From Hydrogenophaga sp. (GTDB taxonomy: Bacteria; Pseudomonadota; Gammaproteobacteria; Burkholderiales; Burkholderiaceae_C), in the NCBI GenBank assembly GCA_018333605.1, contig JAGXSV010000030.1, positions 1-62,243 on the forward strand: a stretch of 62,243 nt of DNA, written 5' to 3'. The notes under the pieces are model-generated. The model saw only the letters and a program-made list of their open reading frames with translations, had not been told where the DNA came from and searched no databases. The translations under genes and the position numbers were made by a program. Of the stretch, positions 24,480 through 35,200 are shown one piece after another (position 1 is the first letter of the stretch; every line of letters starts with the position of its first letter).

Positions 24480-25091
24480 ATGTTTATGTCTCACTCCGAT
24501 ACCCCAACGACCCAGCAGAGCACATGTTCGGCCATGACGGCACCCACGGTCCTCATCGTGCCAGGCTGGCGCAACTCGGGTCCAGGCCACTGGCAGACGT
24601 TGTGGCAGCAGCGCCTGCCGCAGGCGCGCCGCGTTGAGCAGCGCGATTGGATGTCGCCACGCAGACAGGCTTGGGTCGATCAACTGGGTGATGCCGTTCT
24701 ACAGGCGCCAGGGCCTGTTGTCATCGTGGCCCACAGCCTTGGTTGTATTGCCACGACCCATTTGCCGCCGTCGGTGTCCGCGCGCATACAAGGTGCGCTG
24801 CTGGTGGCGCCAGCCGATCCTGAGCGCCGTGGCATCTTGGCCGACTTTGCTCCGGTGCCATACCAGAAGCTTCCTTACCGCAGCGTGCTGGTGGCCAGCA
24901 GCAACGACCCGTTTTGTCCGATTCGCTTGTCGGGTGCCTACGCACGTGCCTGGGGCAGTGAGTTTGTGCGCCTCAACGACGCTGGACACATCAATGCCGA
25001 GTCCGGGCATGGCGAGTGGCCACTGGGGCTGGCCTTGCTTCAATCACTGGGTGCTGAAGTGCCGCTCCCTCGTCGGGAAGCGGTCACCTGA
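24480..25091 (+). CDS. RBBP9/YdeN-family alpha/beta hydrolase
   Basis: A 203-residue serine hydrolase. VLIVPGWRNSGPGHWQTLW opens the fold, the nucleophile lies in AHSLGC, and the acid and base residues are in SSNDPF and AGHINAESG. Substrates of this family are mostly unknown. ATG 24534 (MTAPTVLIVPGW) is a plausible shorter start that fits family N-termini better. The gene sits just before the sulfate transporter operon, though nothing ties it to sulfur chemistry. Confidence 0.85.
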   Translation: MFMSHSDTPTTQQSTCSAMTAPTVLIVPGWRNSGPGHWQTLWQQRLPQARRVEQRDWMSPRRQAWVDQLGDAVLQAPGPVVIVAHSLGCIATTHLPPSVSARIQGALLVAPADPERRGILADFAPVPYQKLPYRSVLVASSNDPFCPIRLSGAYARAWGSEFVRLNDAGHINAESGHGEWPLGLALLQSLGAEVPLPRREAVT

Positions 25092-25195
25092 TTTTCTTTA
25101 TTCATATTTCGTATAAGAAAACAAAAACAAAGTCGTTTGCAAACCAAGAGCCCCCTCCCACAATCCACCCCATCGTTCTTTTGACAGCTCACATC
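25092..25195 (+). promoter_or_regulatory. AT-rich promoter region of the sulfate transporter operon
   Basis: The region before sbp is AT-rich at 25091-25135 and holds CTTTATTCATATTTCG (25096-25111), which resembles the repeated words before the cys operon. It is a likely CysB-controlled promoter, but the boxes are not certain. Confidence 0.45.
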
Positions 25196-26194
25196 ATGAA
25201 AAAAACCTTGAAACTCACCCTCGGCGCCATCGCGCTGGCCGCCGCTTCCTGGGCTTCTGCCCAGACCACGCTGCTCAACGTGTCGTACGACGTGTCGCGC
25301 GAGTTTTACAAAGACCTGAACACCGCCTTTGTGGCGAACTACAAAAAGAGCACCGGCAAAGACATCAAGGTGGACCAGTCGCATGCCGGCTCCAGCGCGC
25401 AGGCGCGCTCCGTGGCCGATGGTCTCGAAGCCGATGTGGTGACCATGAACACCACCACCGATGTGGACTTTCTGGCCAGTCGCGGCGTGGTGGCGGCCGA
25501 CTGGAACAAGCGTTTTGCGCACAATGCCGCACCCACCACCAGCACCATGCTGTTTCTGGTGCGCAACGGCAACCCCAAGGGCATCAAGGACTGGGACGAC
25601 CTCATCAAGCCCGGCGTGCAGGTGATCGTGGTGAATCCCAAGACCGGGGGCAACGGCCGCATGGCTTACCTGGCTGCCTGGGGTTCGGTGCGGGCCAAGG
25701 GCGGTACCGACGCGCAGGCCGCCGAGTTCGTGAGCAAGCTCTACAAAAACGTGCCGGTGCTGGCGCGCGGCGGGCGCGATGCCACGGGCATCTTTTTGCA
25801 GCGCAACATTGGCGACGTACTGATCACGTTTGAGTCGGAAGTGGTGTCGGTTGACCGCGAATTTGGCGTCGGCAAGGTGGATGCGGTTCACCCCAGCAGC
25901 AGCATCGTGGCGGAAAACCCGGTGGCCATCGTCGAGCGGACGGTGAACAAAAAGGGTACGGCCGCCCAAGCCAAGGCCTATCTGGACTTCCTCTACACCG
26001 AAGAAGCGCAAGAGATCGCGGCCAAACACGGCCTCCGTCCACGCTCTGATGCCGTGCTGAAGAAATACGCCAGCACCTTCAAACCGCTCAAGCTGTTCAC
26101 GGTGAACGAATACTTTGGTTCCCTGGGAGAGGCGCAAAAAGTGCACTTTAACGACGGCGGCCTGTTCGACAAGCTTTACACGCTGGGCAAATAA
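25196..26194 (+). CDS. sbp: Sulfate ABC transporter substrate-binding protein
   Basis: A 332-residue periplasmic sulfate-binding protein with a clear signal peptide (MKKTLKLTLGAIALAAASWA, cleaved after ASA). The family start [19 protein letters not shown] follows, and HAGSSAQARSVADG lies at the sulfate site. ATG 25196 is chosen for the signal peptide. It is the first gene of sbp-cysT-cysW-cysA, and the cysT start codon follows its stop codon directly. Confidence 0.96.
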   Translation: MKKTLKLTLGAIALAAASWASAQTTLLNVSYDVSREFYKDLNTAFVANYKKSTGKDIKVDQSHAGSSAQARSVADGLEADVVTMNTTTDVDFLASRGVVAADWNKRFAHNAAPTTSTMLFLVRNGNPKGIKDWDDLIKPGVQVIVVNPKTGGNGRMAYLAAWGSVRAKGGTDAQAAEFVSKLYKNVPVLARGGRDATGIFLQRNIGDVLITFESEVVSVDREFGVGKVDAVHPSSSIVAENPVAIVERTVNKKGTAAQAKAYLDFLYTEEAQEIAAKHGLRPRSDAVLKKYASTFKPLKLFTVNEYFGSLGEAQKVHFNDGGLFDKLYTLGK

Positions 26195-27085
26195 ATGTCG
26201 GGCGCTCTCGCATCCCTGCCGGTCTCGGGACCGGCAGCGGCGGGGGGCGGGCGCCGCAGTGGCGCGCGTGTCCTGCCAGGTTTCAACATCACGCTCGGGT
26301 TCACGGTTTTTTACCTCTGCCTGATCGTGCTGATCCCGCTGTCGGCGCTGCTGTTCAAGACCTTCACCCTGACCTGGCCGCTGTTCTGGGAAGCGGTTTC
26401 CTCGCCGCGCGTCATGGCCTCGTACCGTCTCACGTTTGGCGCATCACTCATTGCTGCGCTGGTGAACGTGGTGTTTGGCCTGTTGGTGGCCTGGGTACTG
26501 GTTCGCTACAACTTCCCGGGCAAGAAGTTTGTGGATGCACTGGTGGACTTGCCGTTTGCGCTGCCCACCGCCGTGGCCGGTATTTCGCTCACCGCGCTGC
26601 TGGCGGGCAATGGCTGGATTGGCCAGTACCTGGAGCCGCATGGCATTCAGCTCGCCTTCAACCCCAACGGTGTGGTGATTGCGCTGATCTTCGTGGGCCT
26701 GCCGTTTGTGGTGCGCACGGTGCAGCCGGTGCTGGAAGACACCGAAAAAGAGCTTGAAGAGGCCGCCACTTGCCTGGGTGCCACGCGCTGGCAGACCTTC
26801 AGCCGGGTCATTTTTCCGAGCATCGCGCCCGCTTTGCTCACCGGCTTTGCCATGGCGTTTGCCCGCGGCGTGGGCGAATACGGCTCGGTCATCTTCATTG
26901 CCGGCAACATGCCCATGGTGTCTGAAATCACACCGCTCATCATCATCAGCAAGCTGGAGCAGTACGACTACGCTGGCGCCACAGCGGTGGCCACGGTGAT
27001 GCTGGTGATCTCGTTCATCCTGCTGCTGGTCATCAATGGCTTGCAAGCGTGGCAGCGCAAGCGTTCTGGAGGTAGCAACCAATGA
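26195..27085 (+). CDS. cysT: Sulfate ABC transporter permease CysT
   Basis: A 296-residue inner membrane permease with six helices and the family EAA loop [36 protein letters not shown] is the typical CysT block. An N-terminal Gly/Arg-rich stretch of about 30 residues precedes the first helix. The start codon directly follows the sbp stop, and the 3' end overlaps cysW by four bases (ATGA). It pairs with CysW to form the sulfate/thiosulfate channel. Confidence 0.96.
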   Translation: MSGALASLPVSGPAAAGGGRRSGARVLPGFNITLGFTVFYLCLIVLIPLSALLFKTFTLTWPLFWEAVSSPRVMASYRLTFGASLIAALVNVVFGLLVAWVLVRYNFPGKKFVDALVDLPFALPTAVAGISLTALLAGNGWIGQYLEPHGIQLAFNPNGVVIALIFVGLPFVVRTVQPVLEDTEKELEEAATCLGATRWQTFSRVIFPSIAPALLTGFAMAFARGVGEYGSVIFIAGNMPMVSEITPLIIISKLEQYDYAGATAVATVMLVISFILLLVINGLQAWQRKRSGGSNQ

Positions 27086-27993
27086 GTGCCCTGACTTCAC
27101 GCACCGCACGCAAAGGCACCACCGAAGCCGCCTGGGTGCGCTATGTGCTCATCGGTACCGCACTGGTGTTCATGTTTCTGTTCCTCGTGCTGCCGCTGGC
27201 TGCCGTGTTCACAGAAGCCCTGCGCAAGGGCTGGGATGCCTATTTTGAAGCATTGCAAGAGCCCGATGCCTGGTCGGCCATTCGCCTGACGCTGATCGTG
27301 GCTGCTGTGGCCGTGCCGCTGAACCTGGTGTTTGGCGTGGCGGCGGCCTGGTGTATCGCGAAATACGAGTTCCGGGGCAAGTCGTTTCTCACCACATTGA
27401 TTGACCTGCCGTTTTCCGTGTCGCCGGTGGTGGCTGGTCTGATCTACGTGCTGGTGTTCGGCGCGCAGGGCTGGTTCGGCCCCTGGCTGATGGAGCACGA
27501 CATCAAGATCATCTTTGCGGTGCCCGGCATCATCTTGGCCACCATTTTTGTCACATTTCCCTTCATTGCGCGCGAGCTCATTCCGCTCATGCAGGCGCAG
27601 GGCAATGACGAAGAGCAGGCTGCCATCGTGTTGGGCGCCACCGGGTGGCAGACCTTCTGGCGCGTGACCCTGCCCAACATCAAGTGGGGCCTGATCTATG
27701 GCGTGATTCTTTGCAACGCCAGGGCCATGGGTGAGTTCGGTGCGGTGAGCGTGGTGTCGGGCCACATCCGCGGCCAGACCAACACGATGCCGCTGCACGT
27801 GGAGGTTCTCTACAACGAATACCAGTCGGTGGCCGCCTTTGCTGTGGCCTCGCTGCTGGCCCTGCTGGCCCTGGTGAGCCTGGCCGTCAAGAGTCTGGTC
27901 GAATGGCGCCATGAGCGCGAGATGAAGGCAATCTCAGAACTGCCGCCCGAGCGGCCCACACAGCCAACGCCTGCCACAGCCGTTCCGGTCTGA
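27082..27993 (+). CDS. cysW: Sulfate ABC transporter permease CysW
   Basis: A 303-residue permease and partner of CysT. It has the conserved [10 protein letters not shown], an EAA-type loop [20 protein letters not shown] and the CysW hallmark [20 protein letters not shown]. It overlaps the cysT stop codon, indicating coupled translation. The last 30 residues are a polar, proline-rich tail. Confidence 0.96.
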   Translation: MSALTSRTARKGTTEAAWVRYVLIGTALVFMFLFLVLPLAAVFTEALRKGWDAYFEALQEPDAWSAIRLTLIVAAVAVPLNLVFGVAAAWCIAKYEFRGKSFLTTLIDLPFSVSPVVAGLIYVLVFGAQGWFGPWLMEHDIKIIFAVPGIILATIFVTFPFIARELIPLMQAQGNDEEQAAIVLGATGWQTFWRVTLPNIKWGLIYGVILCNARAMGEFGAVSVVSGHIRGQTNTMPLHVEVLYNEYQSVAAFAVASLLALLALVSLAVKSLVEWRHEREMKAISELPPERPTQPTPATAVPV

Positions 27994-28015
27994 GGTCTGA
28001 ACAGAGAACATCGAC

Positions 28016-29098
28016 ATGAGCATTGAAATTCGCAACGTCAACAAGCACTTTGGCAGCTTCCACGCGCTGCAGGACGTGAACCTCGACATCGCTTCGGGCG
28101 AACTGCTGGCGCTGCTCGGTCCCTCGGGCTGCGGTAAAACCACCTTGCTGCGCATCATCGCCGGGCTGGAAGCGCCCGACACCGGCAGTATCCATTTCAG
28201 CGGCGCAGACACCACCGATGTACACGTGCGCGAACGCAACGTGGGTTTCGTGTTTCAGCACTACGCGCTGTTTCGCCACATGACGGTGTTTGAAAACGTG
28301 GCTTTTGGCTTGCGCGTGAAGCCGCGCGGCGTGCGTCCGAGCGAAGCGCAGATCAAGAAAAAAGTGCACGACCTGCTGGGCCTGGTGCAACTGGACTGGT
28401 TGGCAGACCGCTACCCTTCGCAGCTCTCGGGCGGTCAGCGCCAGCGCATTGCCCTGGCCCGTGCGCTGGCGGTGGAGCCGCAGGTGTTGCTGCTGGACGA
28501 GCCTTTCGGCGCACTCGACGCTAAGGTGCGCAAGGAACTGCGCCGCTGGCTGCGCCGCCTGCACGACGAGTTGCATGTGACCAGCATCTTCGTGACCCAC
28601 GACCAGGAAGAGGCGCTGGAGGTGGCCGACCGCGTCGTCCTGATGAACAAGGGTGTGGTGGAACAGACCGGGTCACCGCAAGACGTGTGGGACCACCCGG
28701 CAAGCCCGTTTGTGTATGGCTTTTTAGGTGACGTGAACCTGTTTCACGGCCGCGCGCACGAGGGCCTGCTGCACCTGGACGGCGTGGCCATTGACACACC
28801 CGAACACGCTGGCGCACAGCATGCCCAGGCCTTTGCCTATGTCCGCCCGCACGATCTGGATGTGCAGCGCTACCAGCCGGGAGCCAGTGGCATCGTGGCC
28901 AGGCTCAGCCGGGCCATTGTGGTGGGGCCGATTGCGCGGCTGGAACTCATGCCGGTTGAGAACAATCAACCCCAGGGACACGATCCTTTGATTGAGGCGC
29001 AAATTCCTGCGCAACAATTCAAGGAGTTGGGCTTCAAAGATGGTGAAACACTTGTCGTGTCACCCCGCAAGGCCCGCGTATTTCTGCAAGGACACTGA
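28016..29098 (+). CDS. cysA: Sulfate ABC transporter ATPase CysA
   Basis: A 360-residue ATPase. Walker A is GPSGCGKTT (about 38-46), the signature LSGGQRQR, and Walker [20 protein letters not shown]. The C-terminal TOBE-like regulatory part (from about 240) contains [16 protein letters not shown]. It powers CysTW import of sulfate and thiosulfate and is the last cys gene here; dsbB starts two bases after its stop. Confidence 0.96.
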   Translation: MSIEIRNVNKHFGSFHALQDVNLDIASGELLALLGPSGCGKTTLLRIIAGLEAPDTGSIHFSGADTTDVHVRERNVGFVFQHYALFRHMTVFENVAFGLRVKPRGVRPSEAQIKKKVHDLLGLVQLDWLADRYPSQLSGGQRQRIALARALAVEPQVLLLDEPFGALDAKVRKELRRWLRRLHDELHVTSIFVTHDQEEALEVADRVVLMNKGVVEQTGSPQDVWDHPASPFVYGFLGDVNLFHGRAHEGLLHLDGVAIDTPEHAGAQHAQAFAYVRPHDLDVQRYQPGASGIVARLSRAIVVGPIARLELMPVENNQPQGHDPLIEAQIPAQQFKELGFKDGETLVVSPRKARVFLQGH

Positions 29099-29099
29099 C

Positions 29100-29624
29100 T
29101 TGATCCCTACGATTCCGACCGTTACCCCGTCTGTTTTTGAGCGTTTTCCCCGCCAGTTTTTGGGCTTGGTGGCCATGGGCAGTGCTGCCATGCTGGCTTT
29201 TGGTCTCTACCTGCAGCATGCGGTGGGGCTGGAGCCATGCCCCATGTGCATCGTGCAGCGTTATGCGCTGATTATGGTGGCGGTGGTGGCTGGCGTGGCT
29301 GCGGTGCTGCCGCAGCGCGGTGCGCGCCACACGGCGCTGTGGCTCATGGCGGGTCTGGCGGTATTTGGCGCTTTTGTGGCGGCGCGTCAAAGCTGGCTGC
29401 AGTGGAACCCGCCCGAGGTGCTGAGCTGTGGCCGCGACTTTTTCGGGATGATCGAGTCGTTCCCGCTCAAACGCGCCATTCCCATGATCTTCAAAGGCAG
29501 TGGCGACTGTTCTGAAATCGACTGGACCTTCCTGGGCTTGTCGATTGCGAACTGGTCTTTCCTGTATTTCACCGCTATCGCGGTGTTGGCCGCTACGCTC
29601 TGGTTTCGGCGCCCTGGGCGCTGA
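29100..29624 (+). CDS. dsbB: Disulfide bond formation protein DsbB
   Basis: A quinone reductase of about 174 residues in the inner membrane that reoxidises DsbA. It has four membrane helices, the first redox pair in EPCPMCIVQRY and the second pair as SCGRDFFG and GDCSEIDW. No ATG fits; TTG at 29100, just after cysA, gives the right length. Its closeness to cysA suggests read-through from the sulfate operon. Confidence 0.93.
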   Translation: MIPTIPTVTPSVFERFPRQFLGLVAMGSAAMLAFGLYLQHAVGLEPCPMCIVQRYALIMVAVVAGVAAVLPQRGARHTALWLMAGLAVFGAFVAARQSWLQWNPPEVLSCGRDFFGMIESFPLKRAIPMIFKGSGDCSEIDWTFLGLSIANWSFLYFTAIAVLAATLWFRRPGR

Positions 29625-29642
29625 AATCCGCAACGGGCTGCG

Positions 29643-30774
29643 TCAGAGTATGGCGCGGCCCGGGCGCTCGCAGACCCCGTGGGCGCGGCCCACCATGGGG
29701 GAGTCTGGCGAGCCGGTGTTTTTCGGATTTTTGTTGGCGTAGGGCAGCTTTTGCAGCAAGTCGCGCCTGGCGTTCAGGCGTGCCCGCTTTTTGCAGTCGC
29801 TTTTGATCACCGTCCACGGTGAGTCGGCCGTGTCGGTCTCAAAAAACATGGCTTCCTTGGCCTCGTTGTGGTCATCCCACTGGTCCAGTGACGCCAGGTC
29901 AATCGGGCTCAGTTTGCACTGTTTCAGCGGGTGATCCTTGCGCTCCTTGAAGCGGCGGCGCTGCTCTTCGCGGCTCACGGAAAACCAGAACTTGATGCGG
30001 TGCACGCCGCTGCGCACCAGTTGGCGTTCAAACTGCGGCGCCTGGCGCATGAATTTCTGGTGTTCGTCGTCGCTGCAAAGCCCATGACGCGTTCAACGCC
30101 CGCACGTGGTACCAGCGGCGGTCGAACAGCATGATTCCGCCCGCTGTGGGCAGGTGCTGCCCGTGGCGCTGAAGGTACCACCGACCACGCTCCACGTCGC
30201 CCAGCCCGACCCGGCTGTTTCCAGCGCCACCACGCGGGCTCGGCGCGGGTTCAGGTGTTCCACCATGCGTTTGATGGTTCCCCTTTTCCCGCGGCATCGC
30301 GCCCCTCAAAAAAAATCATGACTCGCAGGTTGGAGCAGTTCCACCTGCAGCAGGGATTTTTTCGACTCACACACCCGGCGCGACTGGAGGTTTTGATCGG
30401 GACAGGCACCGGTGCGCCCGCCGGCGGCCAGCGCCTACGTCGGGGTTGGCCACGGCCTTGGTTTCGCTGCGCACCTTGTGCGTTTCCTGCTTGGGCAAGC
30501 GGCAGATGGCTTTTGCATCGTCGGGGCCGGCGCCTTCCAGATTGGCCCGCAGCGACTCGGCTTGTTCCGGCCGACCGATGTCGGTGCGCGAAAGCATGTC
30601 TTGTACCGCCGCCAACGGGGCGGCCTTGCGGGAGGCCACAGCCCGGGAAACCGCTTTTTTCCGGATTTTGGCGGGCAGGCTGCTGCCGGTGGTGTGCCCC
30701 GGCGCCACGCGGCGCGGCGCCTCATCTTCAGCAATGGCCAATGCCGCTGAGGCTTTGGATCGTGTCGCTGGCAC
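29643..30774 (-). pseudogene. Decayed polyphosphate kinase 2 (ppk2)
   Basis: Pieces of PPK2 lie in order on the minus strand but in changing frames. An N-terminal piece ends LRANLEGAGPDDAKAI; then SRRVCESKKSLLQVELLQ; then [12 protein letters not shown] with the following glycine lost; then [20 protein letters not shown]; then [10 protein letters not shown]. The last piece is an intact C-terminal third with FWFSVSREEQRRRFKER. At least four frameshifts are needed, one breaking the Walker A region. PPK2 enzymes make nucleoside triphosphates from polyphosphate. The gene is dead unless the sequence is faulty here. Confidence 0.85.
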
Positions 30775-30854
30775 TGGGTTTGAGGCGCGGGATGCGCGCG
30801 GTTTGGCGGCAGGTATTGTCGTGCCGCTGGCGGTGGCTTGGGCGTCATGCCCTG

Positions 30855-32195
30855 CTAGGAGAGTTTCTTCACCAGCACCTGGCTTTTGCGGTCCCAGTTG
30901 TACTTGCGCTTGCGCGCTTCGGGCAACCAGTCGGGGTTGACCTGCACGAACCCACGCTTGATGAACCAGTGCATGGTGCGGGTGGTGAGCACAAAAATGC
31001 TCTGCAGGCCCTGGGCCCTTGCGCGGGTTTCGATGCGCTTGAGCAGACGTTCACCGTCGCCCTGGCTCTGTGTGTCGGGTGACACGGTGAGTGCGGCCAT
31101 TTCGCCGGTTCGCGCTTCCGGGTAAGGGTAGAGCGCGGCGCAACCAAAAATCACGCCGTCGTGTTCGATGATGGTGTAGTAGCCGGCATCGCGTTCAATT
31201 TCGGTGCGGTCGCGCTTGACCAGCGTGCCGTCTTTCTCGAACGGCTCGATCAGCGCCACGATGCCGCTCACGTCGTCCATGGTGGCTTCGCGCACGCTTT
31301 CCAGCTTTTCGTCGACCACCATGGTGCCAATACCGTCGTGGGTGTAGATCTCGAGCAACAGCGCACCGTCCACCGCAAACGGCAAGATGTGGCTGCGGTC
31401 CACGCCACCTTCGCAGGCCCGGATGCAGTGCTGCAGGTAAAACGCGGTGTCGGTGGGCTGGGTAGCGGAGGGCAGGGCGGCCAGCATGGTCTTGGCGGCG
31501 GCCAGCGGCAGCTCGGTATCGATCTCGCTGGTGGGGTCGCTGGCGTCGAGCCGGATGCCGGGTACCTCGGTCAAGAAAATCAGCTTGTCGGCCTGCAACG
31601 CCATGGCCACCGAGGTGGCCACGTCTTCCATGGTCAGGTTGAAGGCCTCGCCCGTGGGCGAAAAGCCAAAGGGCGACAGCAGTACCAGCGCGCCCATGTC
31701 CAGCGTGCGCTGAATGCCTTCGGTGTCAATTTTGCGCACCAGGCCCGAGTGCTGAAAGTCCACCCCGTCCATCAGGCCCACGGGGCGGGCGGTCACAAAG
31801 TTGCCTGAAATCACCCGCACCGTGGCGCCCGCCATGGGCGTGTTGGGCAGTCCCTGGCTGAACGCCGCTTCAATTTCATAGCGCAGCTGGCCCGCAGCTT
31901 CCTGGGCGCAGTCCAGCGCCACCGAATCGGTGATGCGCATGCCGTGCGAGTATTTGGGCGTGTGGCCCTTGGCGAGCAGTTGTTCATTCACCTGGGGCCG
32001 GAACCCGTGCACCAGCACGATTTCCACGCCCATGCTCTGGATCAGTGCCAGGTCTTGCGCGATCAAGGGCAGCTTGCCCGCGGCGATGGCTTCACCCGCT
32101 ACCCCCACCACCACGGTGCTGCCGCGCAGCTTGTGGATGTAGGGCGCCACCGATCGAAACCAGGGCACAAAGGTGAAATTGAAGACGTTGGACAT
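30855..32195 (-). CDS. argA: N-acetylglutamate synthase
   Basis: A 446-residue enzyme for the first step of arginine synthesis, acetyl-CoA plus glutamate. Residues 1-290 form the amino-acid-kinase-like regulatory domain (STVVVGVAGEAIAAGKLP). Residues 300-446 are the GNAT acetyltransferase domain with VSPDTQSQGDGERLLKRIE. The length is normal for the ArgA type. It is divergent from hrpA, with 83 bases between the starts. Confidence 0.96.
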   Translation of the reverse strand: MSNVFNFTFVPWFRSVAPYIHKLRGSTVVVGVAGEAIAAGKLPLIAQDLALIQSMGVEIVLVHGFRPQVNEQLLAKGHTPKYSHGMRITDSVALDCAQEAAGQLRYEIEAAFSQGLPNTPMAGATVRVISGNFVTARPVGLMDGVDFQHSGLVRKIDTEGIQRTLDMGALVLLSPFGFSPTGEAFNLTMEDVATSVAMALQADKLIFLTEVPGIRLDASDPTSEIDTELPLAAAKTMLAALPSATQPTDTAFYLQHCIRACEGGVDRSHILPFAVDGALLLEIYTHDGIGTMVVDEKLESVREATMDDVSGIVALIEPFEKDGTLVKRDRTEIERDAGYYTIIEHDGVIFGCAALYPYPEARTGEMAALTVSPDTQSQGDGERLLKRIETRARAQGLQSIFVLTTRTMHWFIKRGFVQVNPDWLPEARKRKYNWDRKSQVLVKKLS

Positions 32196-32278
32196 GTGGG
32201 CGGGCAGATCGGGCGGGCAGGCGGGCAGGGGAGGGGCAGGCGCGGATAATCACCGTTTGCCTGATTTTGACTGAAGTT

Positions 32279-35200
32279 GTGCCCTTGTCCTCTACGCCTC
32301 TGCATATCGAATTTCCCGAGTCCCTGCCGGTCTCTGCGCGCCGCCACGAGATTGAGGCGGCCATGCGCGAGCACCAGGTGGTCATCGTCTGCGGGGAAAC
32401 CGGCTCGGGCAAGACCACGCAGTTGCCCAAGATTGCGCTGCTGATGGGGCGCGGCAAGCTCAACGCCAAGCCGGGCCAGCGCCCGCAACTGATCGGCCAC
32501 ACCCAGCCGCGGCGCATTGCTGCGAGCAGTGTGGCCAAGCGCATTGCCGAAGAGCTGAAGACGCCATTGGGCGAGGTGGTGGGCTTCAAGGTGCGGTTTC
32601 AAGACCGGCTGAGCAAGGACGCGTCCGTCAAGCTCATGACCGACGGCATTTTGCTGGCCGAAACGCAGACCGACCCCGACCTGCGCGCCTACGACACGAT
32701 CATCATCGACGAGGCGCACGAGCGCAGCCTGAACATCGACTTTTTGCTGGGCTACCTGCGTCAGTTGCTGCCGCGCCGGCCCGACCTGAAGGTGGTGGTG
32801 ACGTCGGCCACCATCGATGCCGACCGTTTCGCGCAGTATTTCGCTTCCAAACGCGGTCCAGCACCGGTTATTCAGGTCTCGGGCCGCACCTTCCCGGTGG
32901 AGGTGCGTTACCGGCCGTTTGAAGAAAGCCGCGACTACGACCTCAACAACGCCATTGCCGACGGCGTGGACGAGTTGTGGCGCACACCGCAGGGTGGTGA
33001 CATCCTGATCTTTTTGCCGGGTGAACGCGAAATCCGCGAAGCCACGGACCACCTGCGCAAACACCTGAGTCACACCCCCACCCTGCGCAACGCCGAGGTG
33101 CTGCCGCTGTTTGCGCGCCTTTCGCAGGCCGAGCAGGACCGCATTTTTCAGGACCACAGCGGACGGCGCATCGTGCTGTCGACCAACGTGGCCGAAACCT
33201 CGCTCACCGTGCCGGGCATCCGCTACGTGATCGACGCCGGCACCGCGCGTGTGAAGCGCTACAGCTTTCGCCAGAAGGTGGAGCAGCTGATGGTCGAGCC
33301 CGTCAGCCGGGCGGCGGCCAACCAGCGCGCCGGGCGCTGCGGCCGGGTGGCCGATGGTATTTGCATCCGGCTCTATGACGAAGCCGGCTTCAATGGGAGG
33401 CCCGCCTTCACCGACCCGGAAATTTTGCGCAGCTCGCTGGCCGGTGTGATTTTGCGCATGAAGGCGCTGCGCCTGGGCGCGGTGGAAGACTTCGCCTTCA
33501 TTGAGCCGCCGCAAAAGCGCGCGATCGTGGACGGCTATCAGCTGCTGAACGAGCTGGGCGCTGTGGACGACAACAACGAGCTGACGCGCATTGGCGACAC
33601 GCTGTCGCGCCTGCCGCTGGACCCGAAAGTGGGCCGCATGTTGCTGGAGGCCAAAGAGCGCGGTGCGCTCGACGAGGCGATGGTGATCGCCTCGGCGCTC
33701 TCCGTGCAGGACGTGCGTGACCGCCCGATGGACAAGCAGGCCCAGGCCGACCAGGCGCATGCCAAGTTCGACGACGAAAAAAGCGAATTTACCGGCACGC
33801 TCAAGCTCTGGAAGTGGCTGGACGACACCAAGGGCGGCCACGGCAAAGACCACAAGCTGAGCCACCGCCAATACGAAAACCTGCTGCGCGAGAACTACAT
33901 CAACGTGCGCCGCGTGCGCGAATGGCGCGACATCCACAGCCAGTTGCACACGGTGGTGGCCGAGCACAAGTGGACGCTCAACACCCAGCCAGCGAGCTAC
34001 GAGCAGTTGCACCTGTCCATGCTCTCGGGCCTGCTGGGCAACATTGGCCAGAAGAACGAGGCCGAAGACTGGTACCTGGGCGCGCGCGGTATCAAGTTTC
34101 ACCGCCACCCCGGCGCCAACCTGAGCAAGAAGCCCGGGCGCTGGATCGTGTGTGCCGAGCTGGTGGAGACCACGCGCCTGTTTGGCCGAGGTATCGCCTC
34201 CATCGAGCCGCAGTGGCTGGAGCAGGTGGGCGCGCATCTCATCAAAAAGCAATTGCTTGACCCGCATTGGGAAAAGAAGGCCGCGCAAGTCACGGCGCTG
34301 GAGCGCGCCACGCTCTACGGCCTGGTGGTCTACCACAACCGCCGTACCGACTACGGCCGGGTGGACCCGGCGGGCGCGCGCGAAATTTTCATTCGTGAAG
34401 CGCTGGTGGCCGGTGAATGGGAAACGCGTTTGCCGTTTCTGGCCGCCAACCAGAAGCTGGTGAAGCAGGTGGCCGAGCTGGAGCACAAGTCGCGCCGACA
34501 AGACGTGCTGGTGGACGATGAACTGATTTTTGCGTTTTACGACGCGCAGATTCCCGCCGAGGTGTGCAGCGGCGCGGGTTTTGAGCGCTGGTACAAAGAC
34601 GCGCAGCGGCTCAACCCCAAGCTGTTGCTGCTGACCCGAGAAGAGCTGATGCGCCACGAGGCGGCCGGCATCACCACGCAGGCGTTTCCGAAAACGCTGC
34701 GTCTGGGCGGGGTCGATTGCGCCTGCACCTACCTGCACGAACCGGGTGACCCGCGCGACGGCTTGAGCGTCACGGTGCCGATCTTTGCGCTGAACCAGGT
34801 GAGCGAAGACCGCTGCGACTGGCTGGTGCCCGGCATGCTGAAAGACAAGCTGCTGGCGCTGTTGAAAACCCTGCACCAGCGCCCGCGCTCGCGCCTGGTG
34901 CCCCTGCCAGCCACGGCCGAGCGTTTTGCCGCCGCGCTCACCGAGCCGGCGGTGTTTGGTGCGGGCAACCTGATGGATGCGCTGCTGAAACTGGTGCGCG
35001 AAGCGACACAGCTCGACATCGTGCGCAACGACATCAAGGTGGACATGCTCACCCCGCACCACTTCATGCACCTGCGCGTGGTGGACGAACACGGCCGCCA
35101 GCTGGGCCAGGGCCGCAGCCTGGCCGCGCTGAAAGCCGAACTGGGTGGGCAGGCGCGCGGCGCGTTTCAGGCGCTGGCTTCGCTCAAGCTGGAGAGCTTG

